Shown here in pieces: positions 34,132-43,452 of a stretch of DNA of 64,000 nucleotides (positions are counted from its first letter, which is position 1; each line of letters starts with the position of its first letter). The position numbers and the translations under genes were made by a program. Below the pieces are notes generated by a model, which worked only from the letters and a program-made list of their open reading frames with translations, did not search any database and had not been told where the DNA came from. The DNA is from a bacterium (lineage in GTDB: Bacteria > JACRDZ01 > JAQUKH01), in the NCBI GenBank assembly GCA_028719205.1, contig JAQUKH010000005.1, forward strand, positions 1-64,000. The letters are read 5' to 3'.

Positions 34132-36119
34132 TTTTTGTAATCCTCCCCTATAGACTTAAGGTGTTTAAATAGTTTTTGCTCAAGTTCATAGGCGATCCTT
34201 TTTTCTTTTTCAGCCAGATTATTCAACTCTTTCGGATCATCTCTTAAATTATACAACTCTCTTTCCCGTGTGTCTATTGAATGTATATATTTCCATCCAT
34301 CGCTTGTCCTTAACGAACGTTTAAATGTATACGATAAATAATCGGTTTCAGAAAAAGCATCTAATTTTAAATCCTCTCCATTCATTAAAGGAACCAGGGT
34401 AACACCCTGCATTTGATCTTTTATGATTTCATTATATTTAATATCCAGCATATCCAGCACAGTCGGCATAATATCGAGTGTTCTTACCTGGTTTTCTATT
34501 ACACTCCCTTTCTTGTCCGGAACTTTGATTATCAAAGGGACTCGAATTAATTCTTCATAGAGGCTGAATCCATGGTCAAATCTTTTATGTTCGTAAAACT
34601 CATTTCCTGAACCGGATGAAACAACTATTATTGTTTTATTCCCCAATCCCATTTTATCAAATTCATCAAAAAAAGTACCTAATTTTTTATCCGCTTCATA
34701 TATTTTCGCGTCATACCACGATTCCCAAAACTTTATATCTTCATCTGCCATATTTAAAAATCCCTCATTTACGCTTAAATCCCTTAATTTCCAATACTCA
34801 TCCACTGTACCTTTATATTTTCCCTTGTAGTTTGGATCAGCAAATTGGTTCTTGAAATCAGCGGGAAGTTGATAACGTCCGTGTACATCATAGCCCTGAA
34901 TAAATAAGAAAAAATTTTCATCCCTGTTTTTATTGATCCATTCTAAGGCCATAGGTAAAACGAGATCAAACCCCGCAAAAGTAATCTTATCATAATAAAT
35001 ATCAAACCCTAAATTATATCCGAAATTCCCGGCTACTCCGGCATCTCCGGTAAAACCGGCAGTTGAGTAACCGTTTTTTTTCAAAACTTGCGCCAGAGTA
35101 ACAGCGGAAGGAGAAAGTTCAGACAGATTAGAAAAAACCTTCTCTTTATCCGTATATATGCTATATTTATTAAGGATCTTATGTTGTGAAGGATATAAAG
35201 ATGTAAACCATGACATAAACGAAGGCAGCGTCCAACTGGAAGGGCTGACAGCATTTTTAAACAAAAAAGCGTTTTTAGAAAATTTATCGAGATTGGGCGT
35301 AGTATCTCTAAAATAACCGGAGGCTCCTGTATGATTTACCCCCAGAGGTTCAAATCCAATTATAATCAAATTATAATTTTTATTCGCATTCCTGTCTTTT
35401 TTAATGTCAGATGATTTTTCTTGTACGGTTTCAACTTTTGAACGGCGGACAATCGACCCGAAGATGCTTAAAACATCTTTTTTATCAAATTTCTCTTTAG
35501 GAATAAATAGCTCGATCTGATACAATTTTTTTTCTTTTTCGTTATAAATGAATATTAAAGCTCCGCGGTATGCTATAAGTTCCTCCGCACCGACTCCATA
35601 TGTAAACCTGGATGTACTCGACAAAATGAGGAAAGCAGTCTTTACCCCCTCTATTTCAATATATTCAACTTTGGGTTTAAACTCATCCGGGTATTCTATG
35701 GTATTTGAAATCATCCCCGGATAGGGGGAAGGTGTTTGATAATAGAGTGAATTTATTATATACTTTTTTTCTTCGATGCGCCTTTCCGCGGAATTGTTAT
35801 CAATATTATTTATAACTTCAATTTTAATTACACTCCCGTTTTTTTCCGCGGAAACCGTAAAAAAAGTATTTTCCCATTCATACATTGATATATTTTTTTG
35901 AATGACAAAGTCATCCGCTTTGCTTATTGATATCCCAAGCTGATCAAAAACTTCTCCTAAACTTGAGTTAAACGGTCCCGATTTATCGGGATCGCTTTTA
36001 CTCATTGTTATCCTCGGAGGGGATAATTTCTTTGTATCACAGTCTGTCCTGCTTAAGAAAGTATGTATAATTAAAAAAAATACGAACAATGGAATAGCAG
36101 TTCTATTTTTTTTCTTCAT
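34128..36119 (-). CDS. Sulfatase-fold protein with N-terminal extra domain, altered active site
   Basis: A 663-residue protein with an N-terminal hydrophobic signal, an unassigned domain of about 200 residues (40-240), then a sulfatase-like domain (about 248-655). Several catalytic positions differ from the family: the first metal Asp motif reads IIGFEPLGVNH (Glu in place of Asp), the nucleophile position is Thr in SSWTLPS, and the SDHG motif reads SSGSGNEF. With at least three metal ligands changed it is unlikely to be a normal hydrolase. Translation is coupled both upstream (17-base overlap with the phosphodiesterase gene) and downstream (4-base overlap). The N-terminal domain was not recognised. 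Confidence 0.8.
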   Translation of the reverse strand: MKKKNRTAIPLFVFFLIIHTFLSRTDCDTKKLSPPRITMSKSDPDKSGPFNSSLGEVFDQLGISISKADDFVIQKNISMYEWENTFFTVSAEKNGSVIKIEVINNIDNNSAERRIEEKKYIINSLYYQTPSPYPGMISNTIEYPDEFKPKVEYIEIEGVKTAFLILSSTSRFTYGVGAEELIAYRGALIFIYNEKEKKLYQIELFIPKEKFDKKDVLSIFGSIVRRSKVETVQEKSSDIKKDRNANKNYNLIIIGFEPLGVNHTGASGYFRDTTPNLDKFSKNAFLFKNAVSPSSWTLPSFMSWFTSLYPSQHKILNKYSIYTDKEKVFSNLSELSPSAVTLAQVLKKNGYSTAGFTGDAGVAGNFGYNLGFDIYYDKITFAGFDLVLPMALEWINKNRDENFFLFIQGYDVHGRYQLPADFKNQFADPNYKGKYKGTVDEYWKLRDLSVNEGFLNMADEDIKFWESWYDAKIYEADKKLGTFFDEFDKMGLGNKTIIVVSSGSGNEFYEHKRFDHGFSLYEELIRVPLIIKVPDKKGSVIENQVRTLDIMPTVLDMLDIKYNEIIKDQMQGVTLVPLMNGEDLKLDAFSETDYLSYTFKRSLRTSDGWKYIHSIDTRERELYNLRDDPKELNNLAEKEKRIAYELEQKLFKHLKSIGEDYKK

Positions 36120-38142
36120 ATATTTCTTCTAATTTTTGCCCTTCGACAAAATCAGGTATTTTCATACCCATAAGTTGCATGATAGTAGGATACTGGTCCA
36201 CCATTTTGATCGGGTTTTTTAGTTCATAGTTCTTTTTAACTCCCGGACCCATTATTACAAAAGGCGTCCACACAGCTTTTGTGTCATTTGGTAAGATCCC
36301 CTGTTTATAACCGGTTATTAAAGGAGTTTCAAAAACAGTTAAGCCTGAATTTACCTCTTCATTCCAGCCAAAACCTTCTTTATTTGCAACTGTCAAATCT
36401 CCAACCCTATCTGTAGGAAGATCATAAAATTTTCTGGCGTCTTCCCATTTTACGACAGCAGCCACGGGCTTTTTGCCATCTTCATCTTCGAGATTATTGA
36501 GCATCTTTATAACTCTATTTCTTAACTCTTCATATTCCGCGCCGCTTGCCCTTGTCCATTTCCCGGCCAAACCTTTGGGGCTGATATAAATATTATACAT
36601 ATTTAAATATATGACTTTGGAATTTTCCCAATCAATTACAGGTTCTCCTGTTTTTTCATTTATAGTAAATTTTAAAAGGCCTTCTTTAGCAAACAGGCTG
36701 TTAAGATGCACCAGCCTGTTGAGAGGCGACATACCGTGATCCGAGCTTAAAACAATTAATGTATTTTCGTCAGCCTTTTTCAAATACTCTCCTAAAATAT
36801 CATCAAGCCTCTTATACATATTTAAAACTTCGTTCCAAAGATCCTTTCTCTGGTCGTTATCAACCATTTCATACCGTTTACTCGCCGGATCTATTGAACC
36901 AAGCCACCATCGGCTGCTGAGCATCTGGTTTGGCGTATAAATATCCTGGATAAATACATCCGGCCGGTATTTTTCCAGAATAAACTTTGCCGCTTTTGTA
37001 TGCCATTCAAAAGACATATCCGCTTCTTCCTTAAATGTTTCCTTATCTTCAGGATAATATATAAGCTGGGCGGGGAAATTGTCGGCAAAATCAACCATAG
37101 GCCCTGCATTATTTACAAGTTCATCAGAAACTTCAGGCGGTTTTGTTATATATTTATTCAAATTATTGTAAAAATATCTTACCCTGAAAAAAACCTTATC
37201 ATCCAACTCGTCTTTCTTTAATTTAATTATTTTTATCTTAAAATCAGAATTGACATCAAGCTCTCCCCATTTGAGCTGGATAGGATTCCACTGGCTCCAT
37301 TGCCCCTGGGCAAGATCAGCAATCACATTTTTTTTATCCAGAGAAAAAGCGATCCTGTTGTAATCTACTTTATTGTCATCCACACTGTCATATATATAAG
37401 CAAAAATATCCGTCCCCCAGCCTTTCATCTTTGCCTCTAACGGCTGGCTGAACGAGGCCGGTATATTATTCCAGCCTTCAGCAGGTTTAGCATCAACGTA
37501 CATAGTCAGTTCCGGCCCGAAATAAAATAATCTGACGGAACGGCCTTGTTTTTTTCGCTCCGATAGGTCTCTTTCTGACTGGAAATTCAGCGCGTGAAAA
37601 TCAGCTCCCCAACCTCCCCATCTTCCCCTTATGGTAATACCTTCATCAAGCTCGGGTGGAGTAGACCCGGGAATAGAAAGTAAAACAACTTTCTTGCCGC
37701 TTTTTTCCAGATTTATCCAGATAGGAGGAACCTTTTTCGCCGTTGAACTGAATCCCCCAATCGCCACTTTGTCTAACGGACGCCCTTCTATGTGCATCGG
37801 GCCGTCAGCAACACCATGCGTCTTAGGATAACTTCCTGTAAGAAGAGTGGCAAAATTAATCGGAGTATGCGAGGGGAACACAGGGATACAATACCCGTAA
37901 GAACCATTATCCATCATTTTCTTAATATTGGGAAGCTTTCCCTCTCTTGCCCATTCAAAAATTTTAAATAAGTCAGGCTCTGCCCTTACACCATCGGGAA
38001 TAAACCAATATAACTTTTGGGCCTTCGGAGAATCAGAGGTCGAATCTTCCGAAACGGCTATTACCCGTGGGGGGAAAAACTGAAACACCATAAAAAAACT
38101 TAAAAATAACATTTCTGTTATTATTCTGAAAATACTTTTCAT
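36103..38142 (-). CDS. Type I phosphodiesterase/nucleotide pyrophosphatase family protein
   Basis: A secreted protein of 679 residues from the ATG at 38142 (GGAGG 8 bases upstream; an in-frame ATG at 38157 is less likely). It keeps the family active site: WFIPDGVRAE (metal Asp), the Thr nucleophile in VFPSHTPINFATLLTGSYP, and VLSSDHGMSP near the C-terminus. The 250-470 region is an insertion relative to small NPP enzymes. Members cleave nucleotide or other phosphodiesters in the periplasm. It is the only member of this four-gene set with an unaltered site. It is followed by the two sulfatase-fold genes and preceded by the porin gene (gap of 16 bases). Confidence 0.88.
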   Translation of the reverse strand: MKSIFRIITEMLFLSFFMVFQFFPPRVIAVSEDSTSDSPKAQKLYWFIPDGVRAEPDLFKIFEWAREGKLPNIKKMMDNGSYGYCIPVFPSHTPINFATLLTGSYPKTHGVADGPMHIEGRPLDKVAIGGFSSTAKKVPPIWINLEKSGKKVVLLSIPGSTPPELDEGITIRGRWGGWGADFHALNFQSERDLSERKKQGRSVRLFYFGPELTMYVDAKPAEGWNNIPASFSQPLEAKMKGWGTDIFAYIYDSVDDNKVDYNRIAFSLDKKNVIADLAQGQWSQWNPIQLKWGELDVNSDFKIKIIKLKKDELDDKVFFRVRYFYNNLNKYITKPPEVSDELVNNAGPMVDFADNFPAQLIYYPEDKETFKEEADMSFEWHTKAAKFILEKYRPDVFIQDIYTPNQMLSSRWWLGSIDPASKRYEMVDNDQRKDLWNEVLNMYKRLDDILGEYLKKADENTLIVLSSDHGMSPLNRLVHLNSLFAKEGLLKFTINEKTGEPVIDWENSKVIYLNMYNIYISPKGLAGKWTRASGAEYEELRNRVIKMLNNLEDEDGKKPVAAVVKWEDARKFYDLPTDRVGDLTVANKEGFGWNEEVNSGLTVFETPLITGYKQGILPNDTKAVWTPFVIMGPGVKKNYELKNPIKMVDQYPTIMQLMGMKIPDFVEGQKLEEIYEEKK

Positions 38143-38158
38143 TACAATATCCTCCATC

Positions 38159-39178
38159 TTAGAATTGGCAAGTCACCTGACCTGTTAAGGCATTATTGCT
38201 GATTTCAGTCCCGCGCTCATTTTTAAGTTCATAATTAACCTGTAAAAATACTGATTTGTTAAAATACAGGTTAATACCATAAGTGTAGATATCCGTTTCA
38301 TCCCCGTCTATTCCCGTATCCGGGTCATAAGTATCGAATTTGATAATATTCTGAAATTTACCGGGTATAATAAAATAACCCGCTTGTACGTACCAGCCGT
38401 CTTTTTTCGTTACACTATCTTTACCTTTAAGATATTCCGCCTTTAACGAAACTGTATCTTTTACATAGCAAATTTCCGCGCCAATTCTATCGCGGGTATT
38501 TTTGCTTAACGTGGTATCCGTACTTAAAGTGTATTTTCCTGTATAATAAGAACCGCCTATTGATAAATTCTTTAATGGATGAAAAACCAGCCTTCCAGCT
38601 ATGTCTTTATGATTATTGGTATCGGGAGTGCTTATCCCTGAACCGTTAAAAACTCCTATGGCATAATCAAACAGGCCTCTTCCCTCAACCTGGATTCCAA
38701 CATCACGGACGCACTGGTTACCGATAACATCTTTGCTCCTTGATACCAAAGCCTCCACTACTTGCGAAAAATTGATAGTTTCCAGTTTCACGCTCGGGGT
38801 TAAATTTTCCTGGCTGATCGGAATTAAAAATTGGCCTACCTTTAACTTAAACTGTGAATTAAATTTATAACCAACCCACTGATCAAGAAGTTTAGCGGAA
38901 GAACCGCCAAAAATTGCGTGAAACTGATAATCAAAGCCTTCAATATCTCCTGTAATGACCAATCCTGCCAGCTTAATATCAAAGGAATCATTAATACTTT
39001 TATCCTGACGGTAACGTATGTGAGTATACCCGCTTAATTTAACAGGGTTGCCTGTAATTACATAAAACTTATCAGCAGTATCTTTTTTAACAACCGCGCT
39101 ATCCATACCAGGTTCTGCCGCAAAGGACAACGATACAACAACTAAAAAACAAACTGCTAACCAACTGAACATTTTCAT
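38159..39178 (-). CDS. OprO/OprP-type porin
   Basis: A 339-residue outer-membrane protein with a signal peptide (cleavage near AEPG, residue about 21). Alternating beta-strand segments of the phosphate-selective porin O/P family follow, e.g. GYTHIRYRQD, FHAIFGGSS, KLKVGQFLIPISQENLTPS, GRLVFHPLKNLSIGGSYY, and it ends in a terminal Phe (VTCQF), the outer-membrane sorting signal. Such porins pass phosphate or other anions. Its place amid phosphodiesterase and sulfatase-fold genes suggests uptake of the released anion. AGGAGAAGGC precedes the ATG. Confidence 0.9.
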   Translation of the reverse strand: MKMFSWLAVCFLVVVSLSFAAEPGMDSAVVKKDTADKFYVITGNPVKLSGYTHIRYRQDKSINDSFDIKLAGLVITGDIEGFDYQFHAIFGGSSAKLLDQWVGYKFNSQFKLKVGQFLIPISQENLTPSVKLETINFSQVVEALVSRSKDVIGNQCVRDVGIQVEGRGLFDYAIGVFNGSGISTPDTNNHKDIAGRLVFHPLKNLSIGGSYYTGKYTLSTDTTLSKNTRDRIGAEICYVKDTVSLKAEYLKGKDSVTKKDGWYVQAGYFIIPGKFQNIIKFDTYDPDTGIDGDETDIYTYGINLYFNKSVFLQVNYELKNERGTEISNNALTGQVTCQF

Positions 39179-39225
39179 TAAAGCCTTCTCCTTTTTTATT
39201 CTTTTTTAAAATTTGTTATAATATT

Positions 39226-40830
39226 TTACCAATAACCATGTTCTCTGGCATCCTTAATAATTTTCTCCGGGATTTCTTGAGTCGATGGACGGGCCGAGCT
39301 AAACTCTTTTGACCATTTAGCCCACTTTTCCATCTCTTTTTGTAAATTTTCTTTTATCACCGGATGTTTATCAGTAAGATTGATAAGCTCATCAGGGTCA
39401 TTTTTAATATCGTATAATTCGTAGGTCTCTTCATTTACTTGTTTATCTTTGTTTTTATCGGAACCCGAAAACTGAATCTCGTGGATCAGCTTCCATTTAT
39501 AATCTCTTATAGATTCATTTATACTCTGTAATATAGGCCGCGGCGGCGCCGATACGGCTGTTGTTGTGCTATCATGAAAAGGGCTATTCATGTTAAACTC
39601 TGAACCTGCATAGACATAATCATTAACGGAAATATTGCTCTTTATCAACGGAATTAAAGTCTTTCCCTGCATCCCCCCGGTAAAAGGAATATCCAATAAT
39701 TCCAATACCGTAGGCATAACATCAATTAACTGCGCCAGGCCATTTATTCTTTTACCTTCTCTCTGCGGTATCTTGATCATTAATGGAACATGGACGACGT
39801 CATCGTAGAGAGTGCCTCTTGCTATGCCGCCGCGGCCAAACCGGCCATGCAGAGCAAACATCTCTCCGTGTTCAGAAAAAATAATAATAATCGTCTTTTT
39901 AAGAACATTCTCATCGAGAGAACTTAAAAAATCGCCAACCTTAGAATCCACAGACAAAACCTCTTCATCATAGAGATCCCTCAGATAATCAATATCGTCC
40001 TGAGTCAAAATAACTGTCATTTTCTCGGGTTTGGGGATCGCCGGCTTTTGTATTCTTGCAGGTTGAGTCCCTGCAAAAGGGTCAGCTAATGATATATAAG
40101 AGGCAACATACTTATTATCAGAATTCTTAATGCCTATTAGGCTAAATCCGGAGTAAACGATGATATTTTTCCCTTTAGGATCGCTGAATATACCTTTAAA
40201 TTTTTCAGGAGGGGTAAAGGGAGGATGTGCATCATAACCATGAATAAATAAAAAGAATTTTTTATCCGAATTTCTGGAAAGCCAATCCCTGGCTTGAGTT
40301 AACGTTACGTCAAATCCCGTAAAATTAGGGTTATTGTCCGTTTCTTCAAATCCCAACATATGGCCAAATTCTTTATAATAGTCCAATCCACCGGTAAAAG
40401 CCGCTGTTTTATATCCGCTTTTTTTTAAAATATCCGGCAAGGTACTGATACTCTTATTAAGCAGGTCCGTCCTGTAACGCTGCATAACTTTATGGGTATA
40501 GGGATATAAGGACGTAAAAAGAGATGTTGCAACCGGTAGTGTCCACGAATCAGGGGAAAATGCATTATCGAAAACTGCCGCATTTTGTGACCATTTATCA
40601 AGATAAGGGGTCGTGTTCCTTTTATAACCGTAAAGGCTCATATGCTTTACGCCAACGTTGTTTATCGAAATCATGATAAGATTATAACCGCCATAGCGGC
40701 AGGATCCAATTTCTTCTTTTTCAATCCCTAAACTGATTGTCGTAACAACGAAGAAATTAGATAAAAAAACTACCATGAATATTTTTGACAAAACCGCCGT
40801 CTTTAAATTTCCCGTTATCAATAATTTCAT
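39226..40830 (-). CDS. Sulfatase-fold protein, altered active site
   Basis: A 534-residue sulfatase/alkaline-phosphatase-fold protein with an N-terminal membrane or signal segment (about 12-34). The first metal motif reads LIMISINNVGVKH (N57 in place of Asp), the nucleophile position is Thr (T97 in PDSWTLPVATS), and the later SDHG motif reads FSEHGEMFALHG (Glu for Asp). The global fold motifs (FLFIHGYDAHPPFTPP, PLMIKIPQ, DVMPTVLELLDIP) are preserved. It is the first of the hydrolase-like set, 33 bases downstream of the epimerase. Function is uncertain: metal use may be changed rather than lost, because Glu can replace Asp as a ligand. Confidence 0.85.
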   Translation of the reverse strand: MKLLITGNLKTAVLSKIFMVVFLSNFFVVTTISLGIEKEEIGSCRYGGYNLIMISINNVGVKHMSLYGYKRNTTPYLDKWSQNAAVFDNAFSPDSWTLPVATSLFTSLYPYTHKVMQRYRTDLLNKSISTLPDILKKSGYKTAAFTGGLDYYKEFGHMLGFEETDNNPNFTGFDVTLTQARDWLSRNSDKKFFLFIHGYDAHPPFTPPEKFKGIFSDPKGKNIIVYSGFSLIGIKNSDNKYVASYISLADPFAGTQPARIQKPAIPKPEKMTVILTQDDIDYLRDLYDEEVLSVDSKVGDFLSSLDENVLKKTIIIIFSEHGEMFALHGRFGRGGIARGTLYDDVVHVPLMIKIPQREGKRINGLAQLIDVMPTVLELLDIPFTGGMQGKTLIPLIKSNISVNDYVYAGSEFNMNSPFHDSTTTAVSAPPRPILQSINESIRDYKWKLIHEIQFSGSDKNKDKQVNEETYELYDIKNDPDELINLTDKHPVIKENLQKEMEKWAKWSKEFSSARPSTQEIPEKIIKDAREHGYW

Positions 40831-40863
40831 CTGCTATCCGGATCAGCCCCTCCTCTGATTATT

Positions 40864-41790
40864 TTAAGACCGGAAATTTCTGAACCATTCTGTTGTTTTA
40901 CTAAGCCCCTCTTCAAAAGAAACTTTTGGATACCATCCTAATTCCTTAGCCGCAAGGCTTCCATCAATAAATATTTTATTTATTTCCCCCAGCCTGGCAG
41001 GGGCATATTCAGGTTTTTCGGAAAATTTAATTATCTTTTGGAGAGTAGAATATATCTGGTTTACGGAAATACCTATCCCCCAACCCAGATTACAAAATTT
41101 TTTATCTCCTTTTTTTAAAGCAAGAATATTCGCGTCAACTACATCGCTGACATAAACATAATCCCTTAACTGCTCGCCGTCTCCATAAATAACCGGTATC
41201 TCTCCGCTCAGCATCTTCTTAATGAAAATCGCGTTTACTCCGGCCTCACCATGAGGATTTTGCCTGGGGCCAAATACATTCGGGTAACGCAGAACGGTAA
41301 AATTCAAATTATAAAGATAATTATATAAAAAAAGGTAATGTTCAACGGTATGTTTCGAAACACCATAATGGCAGACAGGATTGATAGGATGTTTTTCGTT
41401 TACAGGAAAATATTCAGGTTCTCCATATATAGCCCCGCCGGTAGAAATATAGATAATCTTTTTTACTTTATGTTTTCTGCAGTTTTCAAGGATATTAATT
41501 GAACCTAAGATATTTACATCCGCGTCATACTCGGGATTCTCGATGGATTTACGGACATCCATCTGCGCGGCATGATGGTCAACATAATCCGGTTTTTCTT
41601 TCGCGAAAATTTCATCTATTTTTTTGTCACGGATATCGATCTCGTAGAACCTGGCCTTTTTATTGATATTCTCTTTAAAACCGGTTGTCAAATTATCAAT
41701 AATTACTACTTCATGCCCTTCCGCAATCAAACGATCCACCAGGTTAGAAGCGATAAATCCGGCACCGCCGGTGACGAGGATTTTGGACAT
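40864..41790 (-). CDS. NAD-dependent sugar epimerase/dehydratase (UDP-glucose 4-epimerase type)
   Basis: A 308-residue extended SDR protein with the NAD motif [23 protein letters not shown], the catalytic STGGAIYGE and [11 protein letters not shown] (YxxxK), and [18 protein letters not shown]. It belongs to the GalE/WbpP-like epimerases for nucleotide sugars. The ATG is 22 bases after the encoded CCA of tRNA-Glu with no terminator in between and no ribosome site, so message start or processing by the tRNA enzymes may set its 5' end. Exact substrate cannot be given. Confidence 0.9.
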   Translation of the reverse strand: MSKILVTGGAGFIASNLVDRLIAEGHEVVIIDNLTTGFKENINKKARFYEIDIRDKKIDEIFAKEKPDYVDHHAAQMDVRKSIENPEYDADVNILGSINILENCRKHKVKKIIYISTGGAIYGEPEYFPVNEKHPINPVCHYGVSKHTVEHYLFLYNYLYNLNFTVLRYPNVFGPRQNPHGEAGVNAIFIKKMLSGEIPVIYGDGEQLRDYVYVSDVVDANILALKKGDKKFCNLGWGIGISVNQIYSTLQKIIKFSEKPEYAPARLGEINKIFIDGSLAAKELGWYPKVSFEEGLSKTTEWFRNFRS

Positions 41791-41812
41791 AGGATTTTAT
41801 TTTTTGAAAATG

Positions 41813-41888
41813 TGGCGTCCCCAATCGGATTTGAACCGATGCCGTCGCCGTGAAAGGGCGATGTCCTAGGCCACTAGACGATGGGGAC
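41813..41888 (-). tRNA. tRNA-Glu (anticodon TTC)
   Basis: A 76-base cloverleaf on the minus strand: acceptor GTCCCCA/TGGGGAC, discriminator G, encoded CCA, anticodon loop CTTTCAC (TTC), and T-loop GGTTCAAATCC. Only 15 bases separate it from the preceding tRNA-Lys, so both are probably cut from one transcript, which also runs into the epimerase gene. Confidence 0.97.
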
Positions 41889-41903
41889 GCAAAAAAAATT
41901 AAA

Positions 41904-41979
41904 TGGTGAGCCATGTTGGAATCGAACCAACGACACTCTGCTTAAAAGGCAGATGCTCTACCAACTGAGCTAATGGCCC
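41904..41979 (-). tRNA. tRNA-Lys (anticodon TTT)
   Basis: A 76-base cloverleaf on the minus strand: acceptor GGGCCAT/ATGGCTC with one G-U pair, discriminator A, encoded CCA, D-arm AGCTCAGTTGGTAGAGC, anticodon loop CTTTTAA (TTT), and T-arm GTTGGTTCGATTCCAAC. It follows purA by 90 bases of AT-rich sequence. Confidence 0.97.
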
Positions 41980-42069
41980 TGCATACAATAAATTAAAATA
42001 AAAATAAAATATAAAAAATTCAGTTTTATCTTTTTCTTTTATTTAAAAGCAAACAGTGTACTACACTTT

Positions 42070-43344
42070 TTAGTCTTTGTCAATACTTTGTTCACGCCCT
42101 TCGCCTACAGAGATAAGCGAAACTTTTACTCCGACTAATTCTTCTATTTTTTTTATATATTTCTTCGCGTTTTCCGGCAGTTCATGATAAAACTTTTTTC
42201 CGACCAGACTTTCTTCCCATCCCGGAACTTCTTCATAAACAGGCTTACTCCGTAAAAGAACCCCCATCTGGCTTGGAAATTCTTTCAGAATTTTATTTTT
42301 ATAACGATACCCCGTACATACCTTTATTTTTTTCAATTTATCTAAAATATCCAGTTTTGTCAGGCAAATTTCATTTATACCGTTGATTCTCACCGCGTAA
42401 CGAACTACTACCGCGTCAAACCAGCCGCATCTGCGCGGACGGCCTGTTGTTGCTCCGAATTCTTTACCTTCATCACGCATTACCTCCTGCATCCCCGATG
42501 GAAATTCAGTAAGCATAGGCCCCTCACCCACTCTGGTCGTATAAGCCTTGGCTATCCCCATGATCCTGTCAATCTTGCGAGGATCTATCCCAAGGCCAGT
42601 GAATAAACCGCCGATAGTTGAATTAGAAGATGTTACGTAAGGATATGTCCCCCAATCTATATCGAGCATTGTGCCCTGCGCGCCTTCAAAAATAATATTT
42701 TTCCCGTCATTCATGAAATTATTCAGCAGCAGAGAAATGTCACAGGCAATTTCCTTCATCCTTTTGGCATATCCCATATACTCATCCATAATTTTCTTTT
42801 TGCTGAATCCGGGGTGAAGATACATTTTTCTCAATAAAAAATTTTTCATATTGAGGTTAAGGTCAAGTCTTTCCTCAAAACCATCTTTGTCAAACAGGTC
42901 CCCTATACGTATACCGGTCCGCGCGTATTTATCAGTATAAGCCGGCCCGATACCCAACCCTGTTGTACCGATCTTTTTACCTTTTTTTGCTTTCTCAGTC
43001 AAAATATCAAGCGCCTGATGATAAGGCATAATAACATGAGCTGAATCACTCACAAAGATCCTGCCTTTAAGATCAATACCCCTTTTTGTAAGCATGTCAA
43101 TTTCATTAAATAAAGCCTTAGGGTCAATTACAGCGCCGCTGCCGATAAGGCAGATCCTGCCTTTATGCATTATTCCGGAAGGTATAAGATGAAGAACATA
43201 TTTTTCACCTTTTATGACGACAGTATGCCCGGCATTATGCCCGCCCTGATAGCGAACTACGCAATCCGCGCCTTCTGTAAGCAGATCAACGATCTTGCCT
43301 TTTCCTTCATCTCCCCATTGAGTTCCAATTACTACAGTATTCAT
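42070..43344 (-). CDS. purA: Adenylosuccinate synthetase
   Basis: Joins IMP and aspartate using GTP, the first step from IMP to AMP. The 424-residue product from the ATG at 43344 starts MNTVVIGTQWGDEGKGK (P-loop) and has GHNAGHTVV, GTTGLGIGPAYTDKYAR, EGAQGTMLD, and TTGRPRRCGW. I place the start at 43344 (GGAGG 3-4 bases before it) rather than an in-frame ATG eight codons upstream. It has its own promoter and a leader with a terminator-like hairpin. Confidence 0.96.
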   Translation of the reverse strand: MNTVVIGTQWGDEGKGKIVDLLTEGADCVVRYQGGHNAGHTVVIKGEKYVLHLIPSGIMHKGRICLIGSGAVIDPKALFNEIDMLTKRGIDLKGRIFVSDSAHVIMPYHQALDILTEKAKKGKKIGTTGLGIGPAYTDKYARTGIRIGDLFDKDGFEERLDLNLNMKNFLLRKMYLHPGFSKKKIMDEYMGYAKRMKEIACDISLLLNNFMNDGKNIIFEGAQGTMLDIDWGTYPYVTSSNSTIGGLFTGLGIDPRKIDRIMGIAKAYTTRVGEGPMLTEFPSGMQEVMRDEGKEFGATTGRPRRCGWFDAVVVRYAVRINGINEICLTKLDILDKLKKIKVCTGYRYKNKILKEFPSQMGVLLRSKPVYEEVPGWEESLVGKKFYHELPENAKKYIKKIEELVGVKVSLISVGEGREQSIDKD

Positions 43345-43370
43345 ATTCCTCCAAACACCCTTATACACAG

Positions 43371-43407
43371 AAAAAAACTCTGAGTAATAATTTATACACC
43401 CAGAGTT
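43371..43407 (-). terminator. Hairpin plus T run in the purA leader (attenuator or serA terminator)
   Basis: Minus strand: AACTCTG (43407-43401) pairs with CAGAGTT (43382-43376), followed by a T run to 43371. It lies after the serA stop and also between the predicted purA promoter and the purA ATG. It may end serA transcripts, attenuate purA, or both. Confidence 0.6.
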
Positions 43408-43418
43408 CCTTAGATCTT

Positions 43419-43447
43419 ATAATATACTATCTTTTTATGCTTGTCAA
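43419..43447 (-). promoter_or_regulatory. purA promoter
   Basis: Minus strand TTGACA (43447-43442), exactly 17 bases, TATTAT (43424-43419). The -35 box begins 6 bases after the serA stop codon. The predicted start near 43412 puts the T-tailed hairpin inside the purA leader. Confidence 0.8.
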
Positions 43448-43452
43448 GACAT

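Noticed and set aside
32467-40830. Formylglycine-dependent arylsulfatases
   Set aside because: None of the three has the C/S-x-P-x-R motif; Thr occupies the position, so the sulfatase name describes only the fold.
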